This document shows positions 4,913 through 5,745 of a DNA stretch of 5,745 nt, one piece after another (positions within the stretch are counted from its first letter, which is position 1; every line of letters begins with the position of its first letter). The notes under the pieces are model-generated. The model saw nothing but the letters and a program-made list of their open reading frames with translations. It was not told the DNA's origin and ran no database searches. The position numbers and the translations under genes are program-made. The stretch spans positions 1-5,745 of the forward strand of contig VBGO01000182.1 of NCBI GenBank assembly GCA_005882525.1, given 5' to 3'. This stretch comes from Chloroflexota bacterium. Lineage in GTDB: Bacteria > Chloroflexota > Dormibacteria > CF-121.

Positions 4913-5745
4913 CGCGAACTCATTATGGTCAGCGAAGTGAAGCTGTGAGCCCTGCGCGCCGAATGCGTGGCGTCCTTTCGACTCCAGTCATTCAGCATCG
5001 AGAGGTTCCGGTTGATGTTCTTCGGTCGCGGGTGCCTCGGCGTCTACATTTCTTACGCCTGCTTAGTGCTCCCTTTCTGGACCGAATCGGACCAGTGCCC
5101 TCGCGCCACAGCGACTATGTGGCTACGCGGCGGTTTATCACGCTGCGCCGGTAACCCAGGCACCATCCAGCTCTACCACGTGGCGATCAACCGGCGGCGG
5201 GTTTTTCTGCGCTCGCTTGAATGGGTCATACCGGGAGGCGCCACGCGCCCACGGGGCCGGTAGGTGCCGGACCTGCGGTCGACCTTGCGCCGATCCGCTC
5301 CGGACCGTCTGGCTGTCGATCGTTTTTCATCCATCGTGCATATTGCGTTTCGATTGGGGATCCACGCATCCAACGTTGCCCATGTGAGGGCTCCAAGCAG
5401 GCTAGCTTGCGATGCCGTCGCGTTCGAGGGGCGGCTAGACCGGGCGAGTGGGCCTCTATCTCTAATAACGTGTCGACTAGCGAGACTTACCGGCGGCGGG
5501 ACTCGCGGTCACGGATGTGCTGGGCAGGATTCCGACGGGTTGGTCTGTTTGAAATTACGTCGCACCCGTGCGTTCAGATCCGGGACGTCGCGACCCTGCT
5601 GCAGCAGTCGGCTCCGATGAACGCGGACCGCACGCCGGCTGCATTCTGATCGCTGGCATCGCGCAGCATCAGTTCGGATTGGATCTTGGATCGGGTGTTG
5701 AAAGCGCTCTGGGCCGCTTCAAGATGGTGGTGCTGACCGCAGCTG
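4913..5745. other. No convincing gene in the right-hand 0.8 kb
   Basis: Several open frames of 60 to 140 codons exist on both strands, but none has a good ribosome binding site, recognisable motifs or a plausible start. The least unlikely is a - strand frame from ATG 5334 to 5173, 53 residues, starting MDEKRSTARRSGADRRKVDR. It has the RRSGxDRR pattern seen in some short basic bacterial proteins. A 12-base word, ACCGGCGGCGGG, occurs near 5189 and again near 5489; this is too short to mean much in GC-rich DNA. I found no tRNA, terminator or IS end here. The stretch may be decayed accessory DNA or an intergenic region with a gene beyond the window edge. Confidence 0.5.

Noticed and set aside
5173..5334. 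Short Arg-rich protein with the RRSGADRR pattern on the - strand.
   Set aside because: The motif is suggestive, but the sequence is short, has no ribosome binding site and lies in a stretch with many equal chance frames; too weak to call.
5189..5500. 12-base word ACCGGCGGCGGG occurring twice, 300 bases apart.
   Set aside because: It is short and GC-rich with no further matching flank; expected by chance or from local composition.
4945..5620. + strand open frames at 4967-5263, 5221-5649 and 5264-5620 as genes.
   Set aside because: They have no ribosome binding sites, no motifs and Arg/Ser/Pro-rich composition typical of chance frames in GC-rich DNA.
1..5745. CRISPR array, toxin-antitoxin pair or other defence system.
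   Set aside because: No regularly spaced repeats, Cas motifs or paired small genes were found. The TOPRIM fragment alone is too truncated to suggest an OLD-type defence system.

Overview
The window looks like a piece of a high-GC soil-type actinobacterial chromosome, or a metagenomic contig from one. The evidence is GC-rich codon use, strong GGAGG-type ribosome binding sites, and gene families common in Actinomycetota (DUF1905/OmdA proteins, an ECF42-like sigma factor fragment, a stand-alone TOPRIM protein). This taxonomic guess is an inference and a weak one; Thermoleophilia-like bacteria would fit. The window is an accessory, rearranged region with few intact genes.

Layout. (1) 29-1212: a decayed insertion sequence. 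It has imperfect terminal inverted repeats (28-51 and 1190-1213, 18 of 24 positions matching) and one DDE integrase-core transposase broken by four single-base indels. (2) 1353-1856: an intact single-domain cupin protein on the + strand. (3) 1945-1989: a 45-bp sequence that is the 3' part of a tRNA-Pro(CGG) gene, from the first base of the anticodon loop to the encoded CCA. (4) 1990-3955: a block of genes and gene pieces on the - strand. These are an intact protoglobin (1998-2561), a short ECF sigma factor fragment, a truncated TOPRIM protein and a frameshifted DUF1905/OmdA (YdeI-like) protein. (5) 3956-4000: a second, identical copy of the 45-bp tRNA-Pro 3' half. (6) 4061-4639: an intact secreted protein of unknown function. 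(7) 4640-5745: about 1.1 kb with no convincing gene.

The main structural signal is the perfect 45-bp direct repeat of a tRNA-Pro 3' half, 2011 bp apart. Neither copy has the 5' half of a tRNA in front of it. This is the footprint left by tyrosine-integrase elements that insert at a tRNA anticodon loop. The window therefore seems to lie in an integration hot spot where elements have stacked up, and the 2-kb segment between the copies is a cassette or island remnant without its own integrase. No complete tRNA-Pro and no integrase are in view; if the model holds they lie outside the window, with the complete tRNA expected to the left.

The intact genes (cupin, protoglobin, secreted protein) form no obvious pathway. 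The protoglobin keeps the proximal heme histidine but has leucine where characterised protoglobins have the distal B10 tyrosine. About six apparent single-base indels fall in the transposase, TOPRIM and YdeI-like genes, several of them in short homopolymers. They could be real decay or uncorrected sequencing errors.
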